A stretch of 33,386 bases of DNA from Sphingomonas sanguinis (GCF_001476905.1 NZ_LDTE01000110.1:1-33386); one strand, 5' to 3'. Positions 24,884-32,828 are shown, numbered from the stretch's first letter. Made by a program: numbers and translations. The notes: generated by a model from the letters alone, not told the origin.

Positions 24884-25308
24884 CTTCCCTCCACAATCTG
24901 TGTACCGTCAATGATCGCAAAACCGTTCACTTCGACAAGGCATCCCGCCTCGGCGAGCTCTGCAATGATCAATGTGCTCGCGGGAGCATAAGTGGCGAAA
25001 ATGCGGTTCCTTACTTGGTTCACCTGATCAAAGTGGGCGCGATCGGAGAGAATGATCATGACGCTCTGCAGGTCAGTTAGTCTTCCGCCAGCATGAGCCA
25101 GCAGCTCGATGAGTTGTGAGAATACAATGTTTGCTTGCCCTTCGGGATCGCCCGGGCACCGCACAGCACCATCCGCATCGACGGCGACCTGACCACTGAT
25201 TGTTACCGCAATCGAGCCCGGCTCGATCAAGCATGTGCGCATTGGCGCATAGCGGCCGATTGGCTTCGAATGCGGCTCGACCTCATGCTTTCCGATCGCT
25301 GTGCTCAT
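24880..25308 (-). CDS. RidA/YjgF/UK114-family protein
   Basis: A 142-residue RidA-family protein. Family features include the SGQVAVDADGAV strand-turn, the QANIVFSQLIELLAHAGGRLTDLQSV helix, and the VNQVRNRIFA...STLIIAELAEAGCLVEVNGFAI C-terminal core. The reference RidA deaminates reactive enamines/imines made by PLP enzymes; many cluster-encoded relatives do other chemistry on similar intermediates. The canonical Arg of active RidA (in a PxR...EaEaiA context) should be checked by alignment: the region here reads APASTLIIAEL, so the usual Arg appears to be missing. The ATG at 25308 has a GGGGAGAAG box; the gene overlaps the SDR gene by 26 bases. Confidence 0.8.
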   Translation of the reverse strand: MSTAIGKHEVEPHSKPIGRYAPMRTCLIEPGSIAVTISGQVAVDADGAVRCPGDPEGQANIVFSQLIELLAHAGGRLTDLQSVMIILSDRAHFDQVNQVRNRIFATYAPASTLIIAELAEAGCLVEVNGFAIIDGTQIVEGR

Positions 25309-26053
25309 CCAACTTCTCCCCAAATGGACCAAAGCTTGAACTACGTGACGCCATATGTACCTCACGGATTTCTACGCGGGGCGGCAGCGCCATAATGAAC
25401 GCGATCGTCTCTGCGATGTCGTCGGCCTTAAGACTGCCGGGTCGCAGTCCGGGCCGTCCGGTGGCGTGCGAACCGGCGAAGTGAGTATCGACCCGGCTTG
25501 GATAGAGCAGGGAGAAGCGTACCCCATGGGGGCGAAATTCCAACCGTGTAGTTTCCAACAACGCTCTCAGCCCAGCCTTGGCAGCAGAGTAAGCAGCGCG
25601 TTCGGCGAACGGGTACAGCACGCTGTCCGACAGTACGGCTACCACGAGAGGCGCATCGGCTTGGCACAAGGTCGGCAACAGTCGTTTCAGCAGAAAGAAC
25701 GCGCCATCAAGATTAACACCCAGTGTCTCGCGCCATTCCGCAGTCGAAACGGCGTGAAGAGCTGTCCAACGACCGCTGCCAGCGTTAAGTATTAGATTGT
25801 TCAAGCCGAAGCCGCGCCGCCTCAGGTCCAATAGCGCTGAATCAACGTTACTCTCGTTCGAGACGTCTACTTGCTGATGGATAAGCACGCCGTCCCTTTC
25901 GGCGTCCGTCAGCCAATCCTGCCGGACTGGTGTGGACCTTGACCAAATCACTACCCGATGGCCGGCCGCAAAGAGTCGTTGCGCAGTCGCGAGGCCGATC
26001 CCGCGACTAGCGCCCGTCACCAAGGTCCAACCAGGCTCGGCGTGCTCGCTCAT
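25283..26053 (-). CDS. Short-chain dehydrogenase/reductase
   Basis: Classical SDR of 256 residues: cofactor motif TGASRGIG (13-20), NAG at 90-92, Asn114, a Ser at 142 or 144, and the catalytic Tyr155/Lys159 in YSAAK. WSRS after the second strand (37-40) places a basic residue where NADP-preferring enzymes have one. It would oxidise or reduce a hydroxyl/keto group in the pathway, for example on a cyclopentane or cyclohexane ring. The start overlaps the DJ-1 stop (TGATG). The substrate is not known. Confidence 0.9.
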   Translation of the reverse strand: MSEHAEPGWTLVTGASRGIGLATAQRLFAAGHRVVIWSRSTPVRQDWLTDAERDGVLIHQQVDVSNESNVDSALLDLRRRGFGLNNLILNAGSGRWTALHAVSTAEWRETLGVNLDGAFFLLKRLLPTLCQADAPLVVAVLSDSVLYPFAERAAYSAAKAGLRALLETTRLEFRPHGVRFSLLYPSRVDTHFAGSHATGRPGLRPGSLKADDIAETIAFIMALPPRVEIREVHMASRSSSFGPFGEKLDEHSDRKA

Positions 26054-26658
26054 CAGCTCTCACCTATTTCCATGCGCGACCGGAGCGAATCGAGCAGATC
26101 TGGGCGCAAATCCCCTACGACTATAAAGCCGATATCTACCCCCTTCACACCGGGTGCCATGCTGCCACCAATAGAGGTCAGCCAACCGTCGCGTCGCAGT
26201 CCACGTGTAACGGTACCCGCTCCGGCTAGCCGCAACGCCTCGCGTTTAGCGGCATGGATCGATACAGATCTATCGGTGAGCAAACCTGCCGCGGCTAGCA
26301 GCAACGCTCCCGAACAGATCGTGTAGCAGCGGGACCCGTCGCGTTGATAGCGGACAAGCAAATCGCGCAGGTCTGAGCGCTGTGCCGCCGCGATCGCCCC
26401 AGTGCCGCCCGGCACTAGCACAGCGTCGAGCCTGTCAGGCGGCACTTCCGCAGGCACGGAAACGCTGAGTCCGCTGGACGTGAGGAAAGCATTATGAGCG
26501 CCAACGATGTGGACGCGGAACGCTGCACTCGAGTCGCATGCGGACGCTTGCGCCGCCTTGGCCAAGACCGACCAAGCACCAAAGAAGTCGAGGTCGTCGA
26601 TCTGGTCGTATGCTACTACTCCCACCGTAACGTGGCCCTTGGTGATGGGAAGCTGCAC
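26053..26658 (-). CDS. DJ-1/PfpI-family protein (isonitrile hydratase-like)
   Basis: A 201-residue protein of the DJ-1/PfpI (class I amidotransferase-like) fold. The nucleophile is Cys115 at the elbow YTICSG, preceded by the usual LVPGGTGA loop (81-88). The N-terminal DDLDFFGAWSVL pattern is like isonitrile hydratases and the AraC-linked members. No HTH domain follows, so it acts as an enzyme or chaperone, not a regulator. Known chemistry includes hydration of isonitriles and of glyoxals. The GTG start is weak; a later GTG is possible. It lies 10 bases after the MIPS-like gene and overlaps the SDR gene by one base. Confidence 0.82.
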   Translation of the reverse strand: MQLPITKGHVTVGVVAYDQIDDLDFFGAWSVLAKAAQASACDSSAAFRVHIVGAHNAFLTSSGLSVSVPAEVPPDRLDAVLVPGGTGAIAAAQRSDLRDLLVRYQRDGSRCYTICSGALLLAAAGLLTDRSVSIHAAKREALRLAGAGTVTRGLRRDGWLTSIGGSMAPGVKGVDIGFIVVGDLRPDLLDSLRSRMEIGES

Positions 26659-26668
26659 GGTGCGACGC

Positions 26669-27709
26669 TCAAGCGGCCGATAGTTCAGCTAGACTATTCG
26701 CAATCTCATCATCCGAAAAGTGTGGATGACCGCCAGGTGGCGACTTGAGGCAGGGGACGGCGGCAGGATTGAAGCCGCCTTTACCGAGACGGAGCGAGAT
26801 TGCCGCTACCCGGATAAGATCAATAATCACTCCGGCGGCATTGCTGGAATCCTGCACTTTTAGTTTGAGATCTAGCGAGACAGGTGTCCCGGCCCACCCA
26901 GCGCCCTCGATATTGAAATAGCCCACTTTATTATCATTCAACTGCTTCAAGAACCCAGCAGAAGGGATGACTTCGACGGCGGACGTATCCACTCCGTCCT
27001 GAGCCAGAGCGTTGAGCTTGGATTGGTGTTTGCTGGCTCCGGCGACCCGCAGGTTCGCGAAGTCCGCGTTCCCCCCTAAATTTAGCTGATATGAACTGGT
27101 GAGAGTGATTCCACGTTCTGCCAGAAGACGGAGCAGAACTCGGTGCACGACCGAACTGCCAAGGTGACTAGCGAGATCGTCACCGAGCAGCGGGATTCCG
27201 GCCTCTTTAAATTTGCCAAGTGTATCCGCGTTGCGGCTTACGACTTCCGGAGTGCAATTAACGAAAGCAACTCCGGCTTCGAGTGCTGCGGCGGCGTAGG
27301 CATCAGCAGCCCACTGCAGACCAGTCGGTAGTGAATACAACAGCACCTCGGCGCCACTTTCCCGCAGCGTGTCCACCACCTGTTCCATGTTGGATAGGCA
27401 GTTCCCAGACATGCGGATTCCCTTGACGACACGGCAAGGAGATTGATCCAGGTGAACATCGAGCATCGGATAATTGTTTGTGCCAGCAAATATCGCTTGA
27501 TCGAGACTGGCGCCAATTTTTTTATCATCGATGTCGAAGGCAGCGACGAAATCGATGTCACTCACATGCAGGCTGCCGATGAAAGGATTCTTGATGCCGA
27601 CTAAACAGTCTGCGGTACGTTGGTCCTTATAGAAAGAAACACCCTGCATCAATGCGGTGATATTGTTGCCAACGCCAGCAACAGCAAGCTTCAGTTTTTT
27701 TTCAGACAT
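26669..27709 (-). CDS. myo-Inositol-1-phosphate synthase homologue (cyclitol-phosphate synthase)
   Basis: NAD-dependent MIPS family protein, 346 residues, close to the short actinobacterial/archaeal type. Landmarks: the NAD-binding GVGNN (12-16), HVSDIDFVAAFDID (48-61), LLGDD (174-178), QLNLGGNADF (208-217), lysines at 231 and 284 near the expected catalytic positions (KVQDSSNAAG), and KSPP (322-325). The internal ATG at 27709 is chosen over 27745 because GGAGG lies seven bases upstream. MIPS closes glucose-6-phosphate to a six-membered cyclitol; an orthologue in aristeromycin biosynthesis makes a five-membered ring from fructose-6-phosphate. Which ring this one makes cannot be read here. It is flanked by dehydrogenase and tailoring genes, which points to a pathway role, not inositol supply. 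Confidence 0.9.
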   Translation of the reverse strand: MSEKKLKLAVAGVGNNITALMQGVSFYKDQRTADCLVGIKNPFIGSLHVSDIDFVAAFDIDDKKIGASLDQAIFAGTNNYPMLDVHLDQSPCRVVKGIRMSGNCLSNMEQVVDTLRESGAEVLLYSLPTGLQWAADAYAAAALEAGVAFVNCTPEVVSRNADTLGKFKEAGIPLLGDDLASHLGSSVVHRVLLRLLAERGITLTSSYQLNLGGNADFANLRVAGASKHQSKLNALAQDGVDTSAVEVIPSAGFLKQLNDNKVGYFNIEGAGWAGTPVSLDLKLKVQDSSNAAGVIIDLIRVAAISLRLGKGGFNPAAVPCLKSPPGGHPHFSDDEIANSLAELSAA

Positions 27710-27713
27710 TTGT

Positions 27714-28712
27714 CTACCTCCCAGTTTCGAATATTTCGATAGCATCAGCCATTAACTGCTGCGCGATAAGACCATCTGTAAAGTTGCTGACTTGTATATT
27801 GCTGCCCGGCAGTAAAAAACTGTAGGGATTGAAATTACTTCTATCAAATAATGTCTTTTCGGAATGTTTATCTGGGCGTCGTAGCATTATACTACCACGG
27901 GCAGTATCTAAATCGATACTAAAGTCCAAAGATGCTCGACTTCCCGTCAACGCGCCACTCATCTCGTGGACACCTGTTGCCACACGCGATAGAGTGAGAT
28001 TGGCAAAGCGGCTGGCATCGGTCTGTTCCATCAGAAGATCTGCCGCATCTTCTGTGTCACATGCTAGGTTCTTTCCGCGATAGCGACGTACCGGCCATGC
28101 TGTCTGGGCGTTCCCTGCCACAACATGCCAAGATCCTGGAGCCAGGAAGCGGAGCAAGTCGAATAAGTGTACGCCTATGTCAGAAAGGGCGCCGGCCCCC
28201 CCCTCCTGTCGCTTATGTCGCCAAGGCCAAAGCGTTTCCTCCATCGCCAAGAAGTCGTGACGAAAACCCAAGGAAACATGTTTGAGCTCGCCAACTTCAC
28301 CGCCATCTAGAAGCGCCTTAACGCTGCGCAGCAAGGGATGTAGGCGCCATTGGAACATCATGACCGAATGGCTGGAGGACCGTTGCGCGGCGTGCGCCAA
28401 TGATGTTGCGGAATTGACCGTATGAGCAAGTGGCTTGTCACAGATGACCGTGAGATTCCGCTCGAGCGCCGCTAGGACTAATTCCTCGTGACTTCTCGGA
28501 GGAGAAACGATCACCACGCCGTCGATGGCGGCATCGCGAATGACGCCGACAGCGTCATCGCTAACCTCGGGGACGTCGAACCGCTTCGCGAGCGCTGATG
28601 CTCTGGTGCGATCAGTTGCATAACAGATCACTGGAATCGAGACGTTCTCTATATCTCTTAGCCATGCAAGATGTTGTTCGGCGAATCCCGCACCAATTAC
28701 TGCTAAACGCAT
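27714..28712 (-). CDS. Gfo/Idh/MocA-family oxidoreductase
   Basis: NAD(P)-dependent sugar/cyclitol dehydrogenase of 332 residues. It has the N-terminal Rossmann motif GAGFAEQH (7-14), the EKP-type motif as DKP at 92-94 with catalytic Lys93, and the second-domain GGAGALSDIGVHLFDLLRF block, whose Asp/His complete the usual active site. Relatives include inositol 2-dehydrogenase and glucose-fructose oxidoreductase. Lying directly upstream of the MIPS-like gene (gap four bases), it is the natural enzyme to oxidise the cyclitol formed. It overlaps the HAD gene by ten bases. Confidence 0.9.
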   Translation of the reverse strand: MRLAVIGAGFAEQHLAWLRDIENVSIPVICYATDRTRASALAKRFDVPEVSDDAVGVIRDAAIDGVVIVSPPRSHEELVLAALERNLTVICDKPLAHTVNSATSLAHAAQRSSSHSVMMFQWRLHPLLRSVKALLDGGEVGELKHVSLGFRHDFLAMEETLWPWRHKRQEGGAGALSDIGVHLFDLLRFLAPGSWHVVAGNAQTAWPVRRYRGKNLACDTEDAADLLMEQTDASRFANLTLSRVATGVHEMSGALTGSRASLDFSIDLDTARGSIMLRRPDKHSEKTLFDRSNFNPYSFLLPGSNIQVSNFTDGLIAQQLMADAIEIFETGR

Positions 28713-29455
28713 CTAAATTCCTCGGGGCAAGATTTAGTAATTTGTCCTAAAAGAAGATGTGTCAAATCATCAACCGAGCGCGATATCCACGACGGATCGC
28801 ATCTAGCCAAATCTGCTTCATTGTGTGCTCCCCAAGTGACAGCACAAGTTGATAGCCCGGCTGCTTTTCCCATTATTATGTCGTAACAGGCATCACCGAC
28901 AACGAGAACGTGACTGCTTTCCGTTTCTCCGAGTGCGCTCATTGCTGCCAACGCGGTGTCTGGCGCTGGCTTCGGCTGCTGAACCATGTCCGGGCCGATA
29001 ACGATTTCAAAAAATAGGTCGATTCCGACACTAGCCATGTTACGACAAGCAACGGCGGAATGCTTACTTGTCACTATCCCCAGTCGTACGCCGTATTTTT
29101 TCAGATTAAAAAGCAAATCTATCATACCAGAGAATACTGTAAGACCAGTATCCGTTATTTCGCGATAGACTAAGCGGAAATCTTTGAGCAACGCGTCCAG
29201 CGCATCACCTACAAGCGAACGCTGTGCCAATTTCGGGAAAGACTCTTCAATGGGAATTCCCATTAGTTGTACTATTCGATCTGCCTCCGGAACAGCTAGG
29301 CTGTGCATCTTAAATGCGCGTTGTGTGGCAACTATTCCGCACTCTGCAGAGTCTAGGATGGTTCCGTCGAGGTCAAAAAGGACAGTTTTAAACCGCGGGG
29401 TTGGGTAACCGTCCAGATTGTTTTGTGACCTCGCCTGCGAGTATGAGCCATTCAC
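28703..29455 (-). CDS. HAD-superfamily phosphatase (phosphoglycolate phosphatase-like)
   Basis: A 250-residue HAD hydrolase with an alpha-helical cap (subclass IA). Motif I is DLDGT at 28-32 with nucleophile Asp28, motif II is in GIVTSKH, motif III the Lys in QQPKPAPDTA, and motif IV GDACYD. It resembles PpaX/Gph phosphatases that remove phosphate from small sugar phosphates. In this operon it may dephosphorylate a cyclitol phosphate. The GTG start overlaps the phosphorylase stop (GTGA). Confidence 0.87.
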   Translation of the reverse strand: MNGSYSQARSQNNLDGYPTPRFKTVLFDLDGTILDSAECGIVATQRAFKMHSLAVPEADRIVQLMGIPIEESFPKLAQRSLVGDALDALLKDFRLVYREITDTGLTVFSGMIDLLFNLKKYGVRLGIVTSKHSAVACRNMASVGIDLFFEIVIGPDMVQQPKPAPDTALAAMSALGETESSHVLVVGDACYDIIMGKAAGLSTCAVTWGAHNEADLARCDPSWISRSVDDLTHLLLGQITKSCPEEFRCV

Positions 29456-30282
29456 GCCGTGTAGCCTTGATCAATATGCTCAGCCTCAAAGGCAATTACA
29501 TGCCGTGCTATTTGCTCGAGAGTATCAGTTGCGGGTCGCATTCCCTCCAAAACGTGTTCGTGAGTGACTGGGGGGCCCTCTATGCCCTGTGCCCAGTTGC
29601 AACTTGCGCAAATAAGTGCAAACTCCATCCTCATTTGCTTACAAAGAACTATTTCGGCGCCCGATGTCATGCCAACAACTTTGTTGGGCCAGCCGGAGAA
29701 AATGTTTCTGTAAGCATCTACCTCGGGCGGAGATTCAAATGCATCTCCTGCAGAATGAATATATAGGCCGTGATCGATCGCTATAGCCCCAGCTTGATGC
29801 GTCGCCCTGATCAATATTTCTCGCATCGATTGCGAAAAGGGTTGAGCCATAGAGGGGTGAATATCTAGTGCTGCGCTACCAAAACTATGTGACACCGCGC
29901 CAAGGCCACGGGCAAATTGATCGGGAATAAGAAATGCATTATTCTGAGCGAGATCAACACTATGATCGACCGAACCAACGGAATTGAATGCGTAAACGCG
30001 TTTTATCCCGGTCTCGAAAAAATGCCAAATGTGGGCCTCGTGTCCTGAAAGCCGAACTAGCTCGGCAGGACTTCGATCAGGCACTGAGACAGTTGGTCCG
30101 TGACGAGGGAGTATCACAACTCGGAGATCATTGAAGCTGCCTTCGACGTAGCTGATGATCGACCCGTGCCTACCCTGGAAATTTACATCCAAATTGGAGT
30201 GAAAAGTAACACGTTCTAGTGATTTTGCTAGGCTTGCGGCTAACCCCGTTCCGGCAATTATTGCGATCGACCGTTTCGACAC
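29452..30282 (-). CDS. Purine nucleoside / MTA phosphorylase homologue
   Basis: Trimeric-type nucleoside phosphorylase, 276 residues from the GTG at 30282, which has GGAG seven bases upstream (an upstream TTG at 30315 is less likely). Motifs: GTGL (11-14), LPRHG (58-62), VGSVD (102-106), AGDAFES (178-184) and GMTSGAE (204-210). The purine-pocket residues look like PNP, not MTAP: Glu183 and Asn229 align with human PNP Glu201 and Asn243, where MTAP has Asp for adenine. So a 6-oxopurine is expected. Such enzymes cleave nucleosides with phosphate, but the reaction is reversible and can join a purine to a sugar-1-phosphate. First gene of the operon. Confidence 0.85.
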   Translation of the reverse strand: MSKRSIAIIAGTGLAASLAKSLERVTFHSNLDVNFQGRHGSIISYVEGSFNDLRVVILPRHGPTVSVPDRSPAELVRLSGHEAHIWHFFETGIKRVYAFNSVGSVDHSVDLAQNNAFLIPDQFARGLGAVSHSFGSAALDIHPSMAQPFSQSMREILIRATHQAGAIAIDHGLYIHSAGDAFESPPEVDAYRNIFSGWPNKVVGMTSGAEIVLCKQMRMEFALICASCNWAQGIEGPPVTHEHVLEGMRPATDTLEQIARHVIAFEAEHIDQGYTA

Positions 30283-30478
30283 GATAAGACTCCGATTCCA
30301 TCGTCTTCTACTCAAAGGAACTCGAATAGGTCCGAACTGTCAACACTGAATTGGCAAAACATCATGAATGATCGGTCATCTCTGTAGAGGGAAAAAATTT
30401 ATCCCTTTGAGCAGAAATGATTTTATGAGTATGTCAGGATGAGGATTAGGTGTTTGGTCCGGCGATTGATGGTGCGTG
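30283..30478 (-). promoter_or_regulatory. Upstream region of the 11-gene operon
   Basis: For the minus strand, a consensus -35 TTGACA is present (complement of 30338-30343), but the -10 about 17 bases on is poor (TTCCTT). Further upstream is a 19-bp near-palindrome, AGGGA...TCCCT, at 30388-30406 with eight of nine pairs matching, and an imperfect palindrome at 30368-30379 (ATGATCGGTCAT). These could be an operator for an unlinked regulator; no regulator gene lies in the island. Confidence 0.35.
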
Positions 30479-30628
30479 CTTTCGTTGGAATGGAAGGATG
30501 CCCGCTCGGTGCTGCGGCTCTGGCGCGACGATTATAACCGTGTGCGCCCGCATAGTGGTGTTGGCGGGCTAACGCCCGCCGATGCTGCCAGGCGGTTGTG
30601 CAACACTGCAGACGGGCACCATACCTGA
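30479..30628 (+). pseudogene. IS3-family transposase remnant (C-terminus)
   Basis: The last ~49 codons of an IS3-type OrfB: a SLEWKDARSVLRLWRDDYN stretch followed by RVRPHSGVGGLTPADAARRL and a stop. The WRxDYNxxRPHxxxGxLTP pattern is diagnostic. The rest of the gene is missing. It is not a copy of the neighbouring IS3 element, whose OrfB tail differs, so it is from a second, lost insertion. Confidence 0.8.
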
Positions 30629-30673
30629 GGGTCCCCCGGTTTCTCATCCAAGTTCAGGGTGAGTTTCCGGCGT

Positions 30674-31513
30674 TCATTCGGCCGTGATCTTGGCCGTGGC
30701 AGCAGCATATTCGACCGGCGTCAGCCAGCCAAGCGATGTGTGAGGACGGCTCTCGTTGTAGTCTCGCCGCCAGGCCTCGATCTTGGCTCGGGCGTCCTCC
30801 AGAGACAGGAACCAGTGCGTGTTCAGGCACTCGTCCCGCAGGCGGCCGTTGAACGACTCCACGAAAGCGTTGTCGGTCGGCTTACCCGGCCGGCTGAAGT
30901 CGAGCGTGACGCCGTTCTCGTAGGCCCAGCGGTCGAGCGCCTTCGAGATGAACTCCGGCCCATTGTCCACCCGGATTGTCCTTGGCGCGCCACGCGACAA
31001 CGCGATGCGCATCATCGCTTCGACCACCTGCTCGCCCTTGATGCCCTGGTCGACGTCGATTGCCAGTGCTTCGCGCGTGAAGGCGTCGACCACCGTCAGC
31101 GCCCGCAACCGCCGGCCATCAAACAGTGCGTCAGAGACGAAATCCATTGACCACATCTCGTTGGCCGCCGCAGCCGCGGGCTGCCGATCGCCGTTGGCAG
31201 CGCTGACGTTGCGGCGAGGCTTCTTGAGCCGAAGGCTCAGTCCATCATCCCGGTAGAGCCGGTAGACGCGTTTGTGGTTCACGACCCATCCTTCCCTGCG
31301 CAGCAGGATGTAGATGCGGAAGTAGCCGTACCGCGTTCGCGTCGCCGCCAGATCACGGATGCGCAGCATCAGCGGCGCCTGGTCCGGCCGATGCGACACG
31401 TAGCGCACCGACGACCGGTCGACGCCCAACGCCGAGCAGCTGCGTCGTTCGCTGACGCCGTGAGACGCCTGGACGTGCGCGACAAGTTCGCGCCGTCGTC
31501 CAGGCGTCAGAGC
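30674..31513 (-). CDS. IS3-family transposase OrfB (separated from OrfA)
   Basis: Integrase core of the split IS3 element. It is open from ~31513 (ALTPGRRRELVAHVQASHGVSERRSCSALGVDRSS) to 30674, about 279 residues. It carries the HTH_21 segment, then the DDE core with catalytic acids in MWSMDFVSDAL, TIRVDNGPEF and FVESFNGRLRDECLN, and the WRRDYNESRPHTSLG tail. It is normally fused to OrfA by frameshifting at an A-run; the IS1111-type insertion now sits exactly between the two, so no fusion can be made. A TTG at 31429 gives a shorter free-standing frame. Confidence 0.85.
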   Translation of the reverse strand, partial: ALTPGRRRELVAHVQASHGVSERRSCSALGVDRSSVRYVSHRPDQAPLMLRIRDLAATRTRYGYFRIYILLRREGWVVNHKRVYRLYRDDGLSLRLKKPRRNVSAANGDRQPAAAAANEMWSMDFVSDALFDGRRLRALTVVDAFTREALAIDVDQGIKGEQVVEAMMRIALSRGAPRTIRVDNGPEFISKALDRWAYENGVTLDFSRPGKPTDNAFVESFNGRLRDECLNTHWFLSLEDARAKIEAWRRDYNESRPHTSLGWLTPVEYAAATAKITAE

Positions 31514-31588
31514 TTGTGGGATGGTCCGCCCCCTTACGGAGCGACGCAGTCAGGAGCATCCTAACTGCCTTCACTGAGGAGGACCGTC

Positions 31589-32617
31589 ATGACAGAGGTA
31601 GCGGTAATCGGCATCGACATTGGCAAGACGTCATTCCACTTGGTGGCGCTGGATGCCACGGGTGCGATCCAATGGAAGCAGAAGGTCAGCCGTGCGCAGC
31701 TGATGCGGCACATGGATGCGCTGCCCCGCTGCCTGGTCGGAATGGAGGCGTGCTGCGGTGCCCACCACCTCGCGCGTGAGCTGACGGCGCTCGACCATGA
31801 CGTCCGACTGATGGCGCCTCAGTTCGTCAAGCCGTTCCTCAAATCCAACAAGAACGACTACCTCGATGCTGAGGCGATCGCCGAGGCTGTGCAGCGGCCG
31901 ACGATGCGGTTCGTGCCCGCGAAATCAGTCGAGCAGCTCGACCTGCAAGCGCTGCACCGCGTGTGCGAGCGGTTGGTGAGCCGCAGGACAGCAGTCATCA
32001 ACCAGATACGCGCCTTCCTACTGGAGCGCGGTATCGTGTTTCGCGCAGGGCGGCGTCACATGGCGCGCGAGATGCCAGCGTTGTTCACCGACGAGCGCTC
32101 CACGCTGTCATCACGGATGCGCATGATCCTGCAGCAGCTCTGGGACGAATGGCGGGGGCTCGAAGCCGACATCGGCACGGTGACCAAGGAGATTGAAGCG
32201 ATTGCCGCCGCGGACGACGGTTGTCGACGGCTGCTAGCCATCCCTGGCGTCGGACCGCTCGTCGCCACGGCACTCGTCGCAGCCGTAGCCGATGGCACCG
32301 GCTTCAAGCGCGGCCGCGATCTCGCCGCCTGGCTTGGTCTCGTCCCGCGTCAGCATTCCACCGGCGGTAAGTCGACGCTGCTCGGCATGTCCAAGCGCGG
32401 CAACAGTCACCTGCGCCGCCTGTTCATCCACGGCGCTCGGTCAGCGAGTATGCACATGAAGCGCGAGCAGGGGCTCGGCCCGTGGCTCGACCAGCTCGAG
32501 ATGCGAACGCACAAGAACGTTGCGGTCGTCGCGCTGGCGAACAAGATCGTACGCATCAGTTGGGCGGTGCTCGCCCGGCAGGAGCAATACCGGCCACCCG
32601 TGCCGATCGCCGCCTGA
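31589..32617 (+). CDS. IS110-family transposase (IS1111 group)
   Basis: DEDD transposase of 342 residues. The N-terminal RuvC-like domain starts GIDIGKTSFHLVALD with the first acid, has KSNKNDYLDAEAIAEAV with further acids, and the C-terminal transposase_20 domain has LLAIPGVGPLVATAL (HhH-like) and the LGLVPRQHSTGGKSTLLGMSKRGN...LRRLF block with the conserved Ser region. Start at ATG 31589 after GAGGA. Complete and probably functional. IS110 enzymes of this type use a bridge RNA from the element's non-coding ends; those ends here are about 70 bp (left) and 240 bp (right). Confidence 0.92.
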   Translation: MTEVAVIGIDIGKTSFHLVALDATGAIQWKQKVSRAQLMRHMDALPRCLVGMEACCGAHHLARELTALDHDVRLMAPQFVKPFLKSNKNDYLDAEAIAEAVQRPTMRFVPAKSVEQLDLQALHRVCERLVSRRTAVINQIRAFLLERGIVFRAGRRHMAREMPALFTDERSTLSSRMRMILQQLWDEWRGLEADIGTVTKEIEAIAAADDGCRRLLAIPGVGPLVATALVAAVADGTGFKRGRDLAAWLGLVPRQHSTGGKSTLLGMSKRGNSHLRRLFIHGARSASMHMKREQGLGPWLDQLEMRTHKNVAVVALANKIVRISWAVLARQEQYRPPVPIAA

Positions 32618-32828
32618 ACCGAGCACCCGCGCAAAGAGGTCTGCAAGCAGAGGAGTGATGGCAAGCAGTCGATGGTGACACGGTTGAAGCCTGGCCAAAA
32701 ATGCAGCCGTCGAAAGGCTGGAGCAGTTTGAAAGGACGACCGTGGCGCGTATCCCATCATGGCCAGGGGCCGAGATGCCCCACAAACAGGCCGGATACAT
32801 TTACGCAGACTGTGCTGCCAACCGCATC
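32618..32828. ncRNA. Possible bridge-RNA region of the IS1111-type element
   Basis: About 210-240 bases follow the transposase stop inside the element without a supported gene. In the IS1111 group the guide (bridge) RNA is encoded in the non-coding end next to the transposase; here the longer end is the 3' one, so it is the better candidate. No structure was computed; this is inference from family knowledge. Confidence 0.35.

Noticed and set aside
25954..26748. Plus-strand frames opposite the DJ-1 and SDR genes
   Set aside because: They shadow well-supported minus-strand genes and lack motifs or ribosome-binding sites.
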